From positions 1 through 32,202 of the forward strand of contig JAJDYK010000029.1 of assembly GCA_022825185.1 (NCBI GenBank): 32,202 nt of DNA, written 5' to 3'. Below are positions 17,368 to 25,072 of this stretch, one piece after another. The translations under genes were made by a program, and so were the position numbers. The notes under the pieces are model-generated. The model was not told the DNA's origin. It did not search any database and was given only the letters and a program-made list of their open reading frames with translations. Position 1 is the stretch's first letter, and each line of letters begins with the position of its first letter. This DNA is from Candidatus Latescibacterota bacterium (GTDB lineage: Bacteria > Latescibacterota > UBA2968 > UBA8231).

Positions 17368-18240
17368 CTAGCCGCCCGGCACTTCCCACTTCTCCCTTTC
17401 CCACTGCTTTTGCCCGATCCGCTCGACGTATTCCTTCCCCTTGTGCTCGGTCAGCCAGCCCTTGAGGGGAACATCCTCATCTGTCGGCTGCCACCACCCT
17501 TTGACGTCCACCCCATCGCCGAGCAATTGCCGGCGTATTGGACTGCACTTAGTGAGAATCTCATCGGGCATCAGGTTGTAGTCGAGGCCGCGCAGCCAGC
17601 GATAGCTATACCCCAAAAACAGCACTTTCCGGGTCGTCTCCGAGGTATTAATCCCGCGCGCGTGCCACATCCGTCGGTCAAACAACACGGCTGTCCCCGC
17701 CTTCACCTGAACTTGCATTGCATCGGCAAAATCGGGCGGACGGTCCCGCTTGTGGCTTTCGGGAACGATCCTGATCCCTCCTCTCTCCGGCTCACTGATG
17801 TCGGTCAGCCAGAACCCGACCTTTAACGACAACCTCGGTTGGGGGCGCTCCATTTCGGGGACCGGCCGGCCGCCATCTTGGTGCCATCCTCCCGGCTTCA
17901 GATTGACGCTACTCTTGGATTCGGGCGGGTAGTAGATCAAATGCGAGATGTAGTGCTGGACGTTCCAGCCGAGAATATCCCAAATCAGTGGGAACGTCTT
18001 GGGCCAATCGAGCAGTTCGAGAAAAACATCATCCTCGACAATAGTCCTGAATTTCGACAGCAAGGCATTGGGGGCTAAACCACGCGCCGCCCTTTCCTCG
18101 GCATCGACGCGATCGCCGGCCTCCAGCAGCCGACCCAGCATGTCGTCGTCGAGCGCATCCTCGACGATTAAGTATCCCTGCTGTTCAAAATGGTCGCGCT
18201 GTGCATCGGTCATGCAGTACTGCAGGCAGCTTGGGTCCAT
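17368..18240 (-). CDS. Phytanoyl-CoA dioxygenase (PhyH) family protein
   Basis: A 290-residue Fe(II)/2-oxoglutarate-dependent oxygenase on the cupin-like fold. The iron-binding triad is visible as H120-x-D122 in GGWHQDGG and H193 in MWHARGIN; R204 (TTRKVLFLGYS) is the likely 2-oxoglutarate carboxylate ligand. Family members hydroxylate unactivated carbons in lipids, secondary metabolites or small polar molecules. Expanded PhyH families are typical of Poribacteria and Latescibacterota. The ATG at 18240 has AAAGGTGA five bases upstream and is preferred over the in-frame GTG at 18249. It is convergent with the MR/MLE gene and follows the HigBA locus on the same strand after 54 bases. Confidence 0.88.
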   Translation of the reverse strand: MDPSCLQYCMTDAQRDHFEQQGYLIVEDALDDDMLGRLLEAGDRVDAEERAARGLAPNALLSKFRTIVEDDVFLELLDWPKTFPLIWDILGWNVQHYISHLIYYPPESKSSVNLKPGGWHQDGGRPVPEMERPQPRLSLKVGFWLTDISEPERGGIRIVPESHKRDRPPDFADAMQVQVKAGTAVLFDRRMWHARGINTSETTRKVLFLGYSYRWLRGLDYNLMPDEILTKCSPIRRQLLGDGVDVKGWWQPTDEDVPLKGWLTEHKGKEYVERIGQKQWEREKWEVPGG

Positions 18241-18294
18241 GGGCGTCACCTTTCTGAATTACCGCCGATTTCGTGCTTACTAAATGTAGGAATC

Positions 18295-19515
18295 TCATGC
18301 CGCCATACCGAATTGCCGTCGCACCTCACCCGTCCCGACGAATTGCGACAGTAGCCGATGGTTCTGCCGTTCGTACCGGACCTTCCCCGCAATGATCGCT
18401 GGATGTACCTGCAATACGTTCGCCAGATTCATCACCGCCATGGAGGTCGGACGATCGCGAACCGCGCTCGCTTTCCACGCAGCCCACGGAATGAGCGCCT
18501 CCTCTGCCCACTCATCGGCCTGTGCCTCTCTCGGGTTCTCCCTCTCCCCTTCCACGGTGCGCAATGTCAGATCATCGAAGAAAGCGGCACCTTGGTTGTG
18601 GTCCATATGGCGACCTACGTGAGCCAACTCGTGCAGTAGGCAGAACCAGAAATGGTCAATTCGGTCATAGCGCAAGGTCAGTCCGATCACGGGCCGACCA
18701 TCGCCGAGCCGGAGCGCTGCCCCATCGAGATATGTTCTCGGTAGGTGCCGCTCGGTCACCAGCGCGATGCCATTCTCCGCCAAGAAGTCCTTGGCGAGCC
18801 TCGGTCCGTCCTCTGAACTACTAAGCCTCGCGACCTTCTTGAGAAAGTCCAAGGTCACAGTACCGCATACGTAGTTCGCCTTTGGCGGGTTTTCGTTTGC
18901 CCTTGCTAGAATCTGCCAGCACCAAGCCTTGAGCGCATAAGGGTCCATTTTGGCGTTTACCCGCAGGTGATCGTTCTTGCGGTACAACGCGGCACCGACC
19001 ACATCCCGTCCACCCGCCCGTTCAATCAGAGCACCGATGAGTTCCTCGGCCCGCTCTGCCAAGTCGGGGCCATAGGGAAACCACTTTAACTTAGCCATCG
19101 CCTTGAGGGGAAACCGGGTCCACTCGAGGCCGGCCAGTGTCTCGTCAAGCGCTGTGCCCGGCTGCCGAAGAAGCACGTCTGCCGGGATCCCGAGATGTTC
19201 ATGGAGCGCACGCGCCATCGGCATCGTGATGGCGCGCTTACCGGAAAGAACCTCCGACACTTTCGCACGACTCCCGATAAAAGGGATCAGGTCGCGCGGG
19301 CTCAGGCCTCCTTGATCCATGCGGAATTCAATGGCCGCGAGGGGACTTGGATACCCCATCGGCTCGTGCTTGCTCTCATACCACTCGACGAGATCAACCA
19401 AGACATCGAGCTCGTCGCCCTCCGGGCTACCGGGAGCCGCATCCATGAGTTCGTCAACCCGGGCTAGCGCGGTCTCGTAGTCCTTCTCTGTCCGAATCGG
19501 CTTAACATTCGCCAT
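18295..19515 (-). CDS. higA: HigA-type antitoxin fused to an ImmA/IrrE (M78) metallopeptidase domain
   Basis: A 406-residue protein. Residues about 1-50 (YETALARVDELMDAAPGSPEGDELDVLV) and the helix-turn-helix at about 55-110 (AIEFRMDQGGLSPRDLIPFIGSRAKVSEVLSGKR) are the classic HigA (COG5499-like) region. The C-terminal half carries an ImmA/IrrE zinc-peptidase domain with HELAH at 295-299 and downstream acids (REAQADEWAEEALIP). Such fusions link DNA binding and antitoxin action to a possible protease that could be triggered to remove repression. It starts two bases after the HigB stop, so the two are one operon in the order toxin-antitoxin. Ordinary HigA proteins are near 100-130 residues, so this is a long form. 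Confidence 0.85.
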   Translation of the reverse strand: MANVKPIRTEKDYETALARVDELMDAAPGSPEGDELDVLVDLVEWYESKHEPMGYPSPLAAIEFRMDQGGLSPRDLIPFIGSRAKVSEVLSGKRAITMPMARALHEHLGIPADVLLRQPGTALDETLAGLEWTRFPLKAMAKLKWFPYGPDLAERAEELIGALIERAGGRDVVGAALYRKNDHLRVNAKMDPYALKAWCWQILARANENPPKANYVCGTVTLDFLKKVARLSSSEDGPRLAKDFLAENGIALVTERHLPRTYLDGAALRLGDGRPVIGLTLRYDRIDHFWFCLLHELAHVGRHMDHNQGAAFFDDLTLRTVEGERENPREAQADEWAEEALIPWAAWKASAVRDRPTSMAVMNLANVLQVHPAIIAGKVRYERQNHRLLSQFVGTGEVRRQFGMAA

Positions 19516-19517
19516 CT

Positions 19518-19811
19518 CTAAACCTCCTTCGCGTCCACGGCATCATACTCGACGTGTGTACCCACAAAGCGCACATAGACGACGCGGTACTCGTATTTGA
19601 TTTCCGCCACGAGTCGGTAGTCGTTGCCCTTGATATTGAAGACTACCCGGTTGCCGCCAACGATACTGGCACTACGGTACTTCGCCTTTACCTTCGCCGG
19701 CGCATCCCAATCTTCTCGCTTGACTTCCCGATACCAAGCAAGAAGCGGCTCTTTGGCGTTCGGATGCCGTTCCCAGAACTCCCGGAGCGCCCTCTTGGCG
19801 ATGATCCGCAT
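19518..19811 (-). CDS. higB: HigB-type mRNA interferase toxin
   Basis: A 97-residue RelE-superfamily protein of the HigB_toxin group (PF09907): MRIIAKRALREFWERHPNAK at the N-terminus, SIVGGNRVVFNIKGNDYRLVAEI in the central sheet, and YVRFVGTHVEYDAVDA at the C-terminus with the family H-x-x-Y-D. These toxins cleave mRNA at the ribosome and are neutralised by the downstream HigA. Size, motif order and the 2-nt gap to higA support a type II toxin-antitoxin pair. TAGGA lies just before the ATG, with short spacing. Confidence 0.88.
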   Translation of the reverse strand: MRIIAKRALREFWERHPNAKEPLLAWYREVKREDWDAPAKVKAKYRSASIVGGNRVVFNIKGNDYRLVAEIKYEYRVVYVRFVGTHVEYDAVDAKEV

Positions 19812-19847
19812 AGTCCTACGCCGTTACCATTTCGATTTTAAGTAATA

Positions 19848-19934
19848 TGATCCCAAAAAGGGAACGATTCTGAAATTAGTACTCAGCGAACTGAATGTCA
19901 AGCGGGCCATGCGGAACTCAATCACCGCGAGGAG
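19848..19934 (-). pseudogene. Decayed fragment of a second HigA-like antitoxin
   Basis: Read on the complement strand this stretch encodes LLAVIEFRMARL, and then IVPFLGS after an inserted or scrambled segment. That matches PLAAIEFRMDQG and LIPFIGS of the neighbouring intact HigA helix-turn-helix. At DNA level 19907-19934 aligns with 19317-19344 at 24 of 28 positions. It sits just upstream of higB and is not part of a convincing gene (the enclosing 80-codon frame overlaps the MNT gene and has no start signal). It is best explained as a relic of another higA copy. Confidence 0.5.
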
Positions 19935-19995
19935 CCTAATTAGTAAGGGAACAATACGGCCGATTTTGTGCTCCACCCTCTCTTGGCTGAGGGCC

Positions 19996-20307
19996 TCATC
20001 CAACACGCACGAGTTGGCCTTCCTGCTTAAGGAATTCAGTGACTCGGGTCTCAAGGTCCAGATCAACCAAATCCACGGGATGAGTGAGTTCGTCCATCAA
20101 TCGTCCTAGCAGGCGATAGAAGTGCTCGGGCGGACAGCCCCGGACACCTATATCCAGATCGGAGTGCGGTCGATGTCGTCCAACGGCAACCGAGCCAAAT
20201 ATAAACACGTCTCGGCATCCCTCCGCTTTGCAGATCTCAACCGCCCGAGCTACGTCAGCGCGGTACTCATCGGGAATTGCTGTCGCCGGCACTGGCATAT
20301 CAGACAT
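19996..20307 (-). CDS. MNT-type minimal nucleotidyltransferase (MntA-like), no HEPN partner seen
   Basis: A 103-residue DNA polymerase beta-like nucleotidyltransferase with the signature FGSVAVGRHRPHSDLDIGV (G-S-x(10)-D-x-D) and a third acidic residue in HPVDLVDLD. MntA proteins are antitoxins that AMPylate a HEPN RNase encoded beside them. No HEPN-like frame is found next to this gene. The ATG at 20307 begins one base after the SUKH stop codon, placing it in the same transcript as the toxin/immunity genes. It may be an orphan antitoxin, or an enzyme that modifies a component of the upstream system (inference). Confidence 0.8.
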   Translation of the reverse strand: MSDMPVPATAIPDEYRADVARAVEICKAEGCRDVFIFGSVAVGRHRPHSDLDIGVRGCPPEHFYRLLGRLMDELTHPVDLVDLDLETRVTEFLKQEGQLVRVG

Positions 20308-20308
20308 C

Positions 20309-20707
20309 CTAGTATAGCTTCTCCAAAAATTCAGTAAAGCTGCCTGATATTTTAGAACTTTTACCTTTTTCGTGATCCCAAAAGACTACCGAACCAATCT
20401 GTCCACCTGAAATTCTAAAGGCAATCAGATTTCCAAACGGATCGCGTCCTATCGGGATTAGGCTATCGGTACCATATTCAGAAGAGATTGCTTGGGCAAT
20501 GGAGACCGTTTCTTCAGGATTGATCATATAATCGAGGACACATTCCTTTTGAAGTTCTGTATCAAATCTTTCTAAGGAAGGTTTTCCCCTATTGCATTCC
20601 ACAAGTGATTTCTTGTAATCCTCCGGCAAACTGAGACCGAAGTGTTTCTCAATTTTAGACAATTGGCTCTCGTCAAATGGCTCGACGTATTTCCACTTTA
20701 AGCTCAT
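20309..20707 (-). CDS. SMI1/KNR4 (SUKH) family protein, probable immunity protein
   Basis: A 132-residue SUKH-domain protein: IEKHFGLSLPEDYKKSLVECNRGKP is the typical first conserved block, then SLIPIGRDPFGNLIAFRI and a terminal helix SGSFTEFLEKLY. SUKH proteins are the commonest immunity proteins of bacterial polymorphic nuclease toxins, often paired with HNH/EndoVII toxins. It starts 15 bases after the stop of the WHH nuclease gene on the same strand, so it very likely protects the producer from that nuclease. A weak purine-rich site (AGAGAG) precedes the ATG. Confidence 0.87.
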   Translation of the reverse strand: MSLKWKYVEPFDESQLSKIEKHFGLSLPEDYKKSLVECNRGKPSLERFDTELQKECVLDYMINPEETVSIAQAISSEYGTDSLIPIGRDPFGNLIAFRISGGQIGSVVFWDHEKGKSSKISGSFTEFLEKLY

Positions 20708-20722
20708 AGTATGCTCTCTTTT

Positions 20723-21403
20723 TTATCGAGCTTCACTTCCACCACCCCAAATGCTTCTGCCGCCTGTATGCGGAGTTTTGGCATGTATTTCAGAATCTAC
20801 TAACTGCATGCGTCCCTGATCTTCATGGTGGTGCCAAGTATAACCCTCTGGCTTATCCCCATTTCGAATCTGTTCCAGTTGCCGGTCTGTAAATTGCTCT
20901 ATATCGAGGCTGCCATTCTCGTAAGCTTGGCTCAATTGTTCATTACAATGCTTAAAGTGATGATAATCACTTTCCAAGAATTGTCCTTCGGAGATTCGAG
21001 TCTCAAATTTACAATGTTCAGAGAAATCAGGATATGTTATTTCACTGGCTTCGATTTGAGACAGTCCACTAGCTTCGCTCTGAGACAATCCACTGATCGC
21101 AGCCTCGTTTCGTGCGGCTAGAGCCTCCATTGATTCGAATCTGATTGCGTCGAGCTGATCGACCAACCCTTGTTCGCTAATAACCAACTCACTTGCCTCC
21201 GCAGCGGTTTCAAGACCCGCTTCCAAACCCAAAACTCCGGATTCGGCTTCAAGCAGGCCCTGAGCCACAATCGTTTCAGCGGCCACAGTCTCGCCGGCAA
21301 CTGTTGCGGTTCCAGCGGCCACGGCTTCACCGGCAACTGCTGCGGTTCCAGCAACCACGGCTTCACCGGCAACTACGGCAGTTCCAACGGTCAAGGGGTC
21401 CAT
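20723..21403 (-). CDS. WHH-type HNH/EndoVII nuclease toxin with repeat-rich N-terminus
   Basis: A 226-residue protein. Residues about 6-42 are three near-identical 12-residue units (pattern G-T-A-x-V-A-G-E-x-V-x-A), Ala/Gly/Val-rich and possibly membrane-inserting or zipper-forming. Residues about 50-120 are Ala/Glu-rich, helical, with a duplicated GLSQ-x-EAS. The C-terminal about 90 residues end in the WHH nuclease signature (PF14414): GYTWHHHEDQGRMQ with W190-H191-H192-H193, then VDSEIHAKTPHTGG (H207, H212). This domain is a toxin tip in polymorphic toxin systems and cleaves DNA. No classical secretion domain is present. AAGGAT lies just upstream of the ATG at 21403, which overlaps the end of the HerA-type ATPase gene by 13 nt; the longer frame upstream is inside that gene. 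SUKH immunity follows. Confidence 0.85.
   Translation of the reverse strand: MDPLTVGTAVVAGEAVVAGTAAVAGEAVAAGTATVAGETVAAETIVAQGLLEAESGVLGLEAGLETAAEASELVISEQGLVDQLDAIRFESMEALAARNEAAISGLSQSEASGLSQIEASEITYPDFSEHCKFETRISEGQFLESDYHHFKHCNEQLSQAYENGSLDIEQFTDRQLEQIRNGDKPEGYTWHHHEDQGRMQLVDSEIHAKTPHTGGRSIWGGGSEAR
21277..21384 (-). repeat. Three 36-bp tandem repeats inside the WHH toxin gene
   Basis: Units begin at 21277, 21313 and 21349, each 36 bp and differing at a few positions. They encode 12-residue units GTAVVAGEAVVA, GTAAVAGEAVAA and GTATVAGETVAA, which are themselves doubled hexapeptides. Copy-number change by slippage would keep the reading frame. Confidence 0.85.
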
Positions 21404-24400
21404 GTTGATCCTTCGATTCGTCTTCTTACCTGAGCTGTGATTTCGCAGCGTATGGTTGGAAGGTCCGTGATAAAGTAGGCCGCGACGATTCTGTTTAATG
21501 CAGCATCGTCTAGCGAAATCTTCGCCCGGAGCGACCGGAGCACTTGGGCGCAAGCCAGTTCTCGTATCCGCTGTATTGCTCCATCTCGCGCGTCTGCCTG
21601 CCATCCCCTCGCAAGCCATTTTCTAAAGCTGGCTCCGGCCTGCTCATCTCCGTCCAGGAGACGAGTGACAAGAGGTGCAATTTCCCAGATTTCACCGTCT
21701 GCCAGACGAAAGTGGCCATTTGCCAATAGATCGACAATGCCGGTGACCATAAACCTTTTGATGGCTGGGGCCGAGATTTTGTGGTCGCGCTGACGAAGCA
21801 GGTCTGTTGTATGCGCCACTGCTTTTTGCACATAGACCGGGGCCTCTGACGATTCACCGCAAGCCAGAGTGCAAAGAAGTCGCAAGACCAAGGCGTTTCC
21901 GTACGGACTCATAGCATGACGGACGGCCATCGCATCAGTCTCGTCATCCGCGTCAGTGGCTAATCTTGAAAGCATTTCTCGGCGGACTTCGTTGTCACCG
22001 ACTTTCCGGTCAGGAACGGTCCGGTCAATTTTGACTTTGATTTCGATTGGCCGCTGCATCCCCTCTTTCGCGTAAAGAGCGTGACCAGTCCGGAGAGATG
22101 TAAAGTAGATTGCCTCTTTTTCTTTTAGTCCGAGAGTCGAGGCCAGAAGAGCCTGATCATCGTACGACACCAACCGATGGACGATTTTTGCGTTCGTGTT
22201 CTTGATGACATCTGGTAACAGCTTCGACGGAATCTGCTCAACCACAGTAACTCCTTGGCCCATAGAGCGCATCTCTGAGATCACGTTTGCGAAGAACTCG
22301 ACAGCTTTGCCGCGTGGATTGCCAAGATGTTCGGTTTGGCGCTCCTGCGCAACATTCTTGAGGAGGCGATGCGCTTCCTCAATGACAAGTACATGCTGAA
22401 GGCCGCGTTCCGATTCTGCGTACGGATCACGGGAAGGATCGTTAGTTTGCCGGTACTCACTGATGAGTGTAAGGAGCAATCCGACCATGAATGCCTTGTC
22501 GTCGTCGTCCGACAGTGCGTCCAACTCAAGAACAGTCGGACTCGCCAGCAAATCTTCAATGTCGAGCGGTTCCGACGAGCTGAACATCAACCCCTTAGCA
22601 CCCACTGCAAGACTATCCAGCCGGGTAACTATAGCCGTCCTGATATTGTCCGACAGTTCTCCCTTGTAATCTAGTTTCGACCTGACATATTCCTGAACCT
22701 CGTCCCGCAGGTCGAGAAGGGTCGGAAAGTAACACCTCGACTCTTCCGCATCATACCGTTGCTTGTCCGGCTCACCGTCGGGACCGAGAAGTTGCGGATG
22801 CTGTCCGGTAGTCAGATTCCATCCGCGCTTTAAATAGATGTTATGAAGACACTTTTCAACGATGTACGGCATAGGACCGTAGAGAGAAAAACTGGCGTTG
22901 AAAATCGCCTTGAGATAGTCTATGTGTACTCCTGCCTGCACACCGAACATAATGTGAAAAGGGTTCAACCGTAGTGGCGCAACGGAAGTATCTCCAGGTG
23001 TGTAGATACGCAGCCGCCCTTCCAAGGAGGGACAACCGAGCAGTCGGCGGTAGTCTCGCTTTGCCGACTCCAGCACCAAGAAAGGCACATCTACTGCCGC
23101 CAGTATCTCCTTGACGGTCGTGGTTTTTCCGGAGCCTGTCAGGCCGCACACGAACAAGTGCTTCGCGAGATCGGTCGAATCGAAGTGAACCTCAACTCCT
23201 TCAAGCGGACGACCATGGTCGCAAACATTACCCAGAGATCGGCCCTCGCCGGGAATGGCGGAGTGGACGTCTGTAAGACTAAAAGCCGGTATCCTACGAA
23301 TCTCGTAACCAGGCAAATTTTCGGATGGCGGTGCAGCGATGGAGGCCAATTCCTCGCTGGTCAGATAGGAAGCAAGGCTACTAGGGAAGACCTTGCTCAC
23401 GTTGTCCTGACGGGGGAGAAGCAGTGGGCGATCATCCCCTAGATCTGCGTAGTACACACTCGGTGGTATAGCGTCGATGCTAGGCTTGGCCAATTCTCCA
23501 AGCAGCAGACCGGCAAGAATGTCACGGCCCGGTTCTGTGGCCGTGGCAAAGGTAATCGAGGTCTCCCAAGCACCAACGTTTACGGCCTTCAGCAGCCTTT
23601 CGCCGTGATGCTCGGCTAGGCGCTCCAACTCTATCAGTTCGCTGTTCTGCTCATCCTTCGAAACACTTTCGTTCTGAGAGATCTGCTTCGAGTCCGTAAG
23701 CTTGCCCCCAACGATGAGACTCTTTAGCCGCGAGCCAACGTGAGGCTGGGTCGTTGTGGTAACGGAGTGCCCATCTTGGCTTTGACGCGTACTTCGCGCA
23801 AACTCGTGGCATTTATCGCGCACCCTCCAAACGGCGTGCAGTTGCTCCCCTAACTGGGGCCCAGGAATCGGCCGGGACACTAGCATCAGTGCGTAATTTT
23901 CCCCGTGCATTCCCCGCAGCACTGCGGGTAGACTGAAGTGTTGACGTTCGTCATCAATCTTCAGGGTAGGTATGCCGGCAATAATGCCCCCGTAGTTCTT
24001 GTCGGCCAAGAAGGACTCGACGGCTGTCTTTTCTTTAAACTGATGGTCAAGTCCGGGAAGCATGCCTCTTAAACGACGCTCGAACACATATGAATCACTT
24101 TCACCAGTAGTGCTTTCCGTCAGAAAACCAAGATGGAGTGAAACACCAGATTCGGAACCAACTGCTGCAGTAAGAACGGTCCATCCTGCACGATGAGAGG
24201 CGGATAGGACTCCCCTGTAGCGGTGCTCAATGAACCGCTGAGTGTCGTCAACACTGTCAGGCAAGATTGCGGAGGAAAACTCGAAGAGATAGAAGCGGCG
24301 TAGCAGCCCGATCGGAGCCGCTTCTACGTGGGAAAGCAGCGAACCGCCTTGGTATGCTTCCAGAAACGGAAGCAGATTCCTCAGGACTTCTTTTGTTTCA

Positions 24401-24429
24401 GGTCGTACTTCCGCTTGGCCCTGATTCAT
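21391..24429 (-). CDS. HerA/FtsK-superfamily ATPase (DUF87-like), about 1,012 residues
   Basis: The N-terminal about 390 residues have no recognised domain. The ATPase core has Walker A GLTGSGKTTT (from about 429) and Walker B HVLVIEEAHRLL (about 679-690), with the spacing and the FLVLESAKRDYRRLL segment typical of HerA/VirB4-type hexameric translocases. The C-terminal about 190 residues are helical and unrecognised. Such ATPases pump DNA or protein through a ring, often at a membrane or with a nuclease. The best start is the ATG at 24429, nine bases after GGAGG on the complement strand (plus-strand CCTCC at 24439-24443), giving a 32-nt overlap with the upstream gene; an upstream TTG at 24501 is less likely. 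It overlaps the WHH toxin gene by 13 nt. Context suggests it moves or loads the toxin, or clears invading DNA. Confidence 0.82.
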   Translation of the reverse strand: MNQGQAEVRPETKEVLRNLLPFLEAYQGGSLLSHVEAAPIGLLRRFYLFEFSSAILPDSVDDTQRFIEHRYRGVLSASHRAGWTVLTAAVGSESGVSLHLGFLTESTTGESDSYVFERRLRGMLPGLDHQFKEKTAVESFLADKNYGGIIAGIPTLKIDDERQHFSLPAVLRGMHGENYALMLVSRPIPGPQLGEQLHAVWRVRDKCHEFARSTRQSQDGHSVTTTTQPHVGSRLKSLIVGGKLTDSKQISQNESVSKDEQNSELIELERLAEHHGERLLKAVNVGAWETSITFATATEPGRDILAGLLLGELAKPSIDAIPPSVYYADLGDDRPLLLPRQDNVSKVFPSSLASYLTSEELASIAAPPSENLPGYEIRRIPAFSLTDVHSAIPGEGRSLGNVCDHGRPLEGVEVHFDSTDLAKHLFVCGLTGSGKTTTVKEILAAVDVPFLVLESAKRDYRRLLGCPSLEGRLRIYTPGDTSVAPLRLNPFHIMFGVQAGVHIDYLKAIFNASFSLYGPMPYIVEKCLHNIYLKRGWNLTTGQHPQLLGPDGEPDKQRYDAEESRCYFPTLLDLRDEVQEYVRSKLDYKGELSDNIRTAIVTRLDSLAVGAKGLMFSSSEPLDIEDLLASPTVLELDALSDDDDKAFMVGLLLTLISEYRQTNDPSRDPYAESERGLQHVLVIEEAHRLLKNVAQERQTEHLGNPRGKAVEFFANVISEMRSMGQGVTVVEQIPSKLLPDVIKNTNAKIVHRLVSYDDQALLASTLGLKEKEAIYFTSLRTGHALYAKEGMQRPIEIKVKIDRTVPDRKVGDNEVRREMLSRLATDADDETDAMAVRHAMSPYGNALVLRLLCTLACGESSEAPVYVQKAVAHTTDLLRQRDHKISAPAIKRFMVTGIVDLLANGHFRLADGEIWEIAPLVTRLLDGDEQAGASFRKWLARGWQADARDGAIQRIRELACAQVLRSLRAKISLDDAALNRIVAAYFITDLPTIRCEITAQVRRRIEGSTWTP

Positions 24430-25072
24430 CAGGTCGTTCCTCCGTTCGATCATCCCTGCCGTCCTGAAACTCCTTGAAGGATTCGACAAAGTATTTTTCA
24501 ATGTTCTCCAACCACGAAGATACCTGTTGCTCGGAATGAGCCAAGTAATCGTTCATGTCCTTTTGTAACCGCTGGAGGGCAGTACCGGTTGTGGCTGTGT
24601 GAGCGATTCGGAAGGCGACCGCGGAAGCGACAAGGGTGGCCACTCCGCCTACGATGCGGGAAATCAGCTCGCTCAGGAACAACGCGGTAATGAGTCCACC
24701 GGTTGCAGCCGTCGCGCTTGCCACTACCCCACCGGCTATCACCCGAGGGTCAAATGAGAACTCTAAGGACTCGGGCTCCATAGTAAAGGATTTCTTGACG
24801 CAACTCCGTAGATCAAGATCGTAGAATTCATTTTTGACCGTTGTCGAGGCGTCAGTCAATGCTTCCGTTGCATCCTCCATCAAGTAGTTCAGCAAGGTGT
24901 CGAGGAGGAGTTGTGTCTTCGCGACGACCATTGCGGGTGCGTGTTCAATGAGCAGCCGCCTCACCTGATTGACATCCGCATTGGGTTCAATATAGAGACT
25001 TAGTTTCTCGCGCAGTTCGGCAAACTCCTCGCGTGTATCTACCACGATTCGCGCCGTTGCTTGGCGGTTCAT
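24398..25072 (-). CDS. Small protein with a transmembrane hairpin, dynamin partner; family not recognised
   Basis: A 224-residue protein I cannot assign. Residues 1-100 are predicted helical. Residues about 111-157 are a long Gly/Ala/Val-rich hydrophobic stretch (VIAGGVVASATAATGG...ELISRIVGGVATLVASAVAF), long enough for two membrane helices. An amphipathic region then leads to a Gly/Asp/Ser-rich tail. The ATG overlaps the stop of the dynamin-like GTPase gene as ATGA, the usual sign of tight translational coupling, so the two products probably form a complex. The hairpin resembles the membrane paddle found in the C-terminal part of bacterial dynamins, and this could be that module on a separate chain (inference). 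Confidence 0.65.
   Translation of the reverse strand: MNRQATARIVVDTREEFAELREKLSLYIEPNADVNQVRRLLIEHAPAMVVAKTQLLLDTLLNYLMEDATEALTDASTTVKNEFYDLDLRSCVKKSFTMEPESLEFSFDPRVIAGGVVASATAATGGLITALFLSELISRIVGGVATLVASAVAFRIAHTATTGTALQRLQKDMNDYLAHSEQQVSSWLENIEKYFVESFKEFQDGRDDRTEERPDESGPSGSTT

Noticed and set aside
19824..20066. An 80-codon reverse frame as a real gene
   Set aside because: It overlaps the MNT gene, lacks a start signal, and only a part resembles HigA; treated as a pseudogene fragment.
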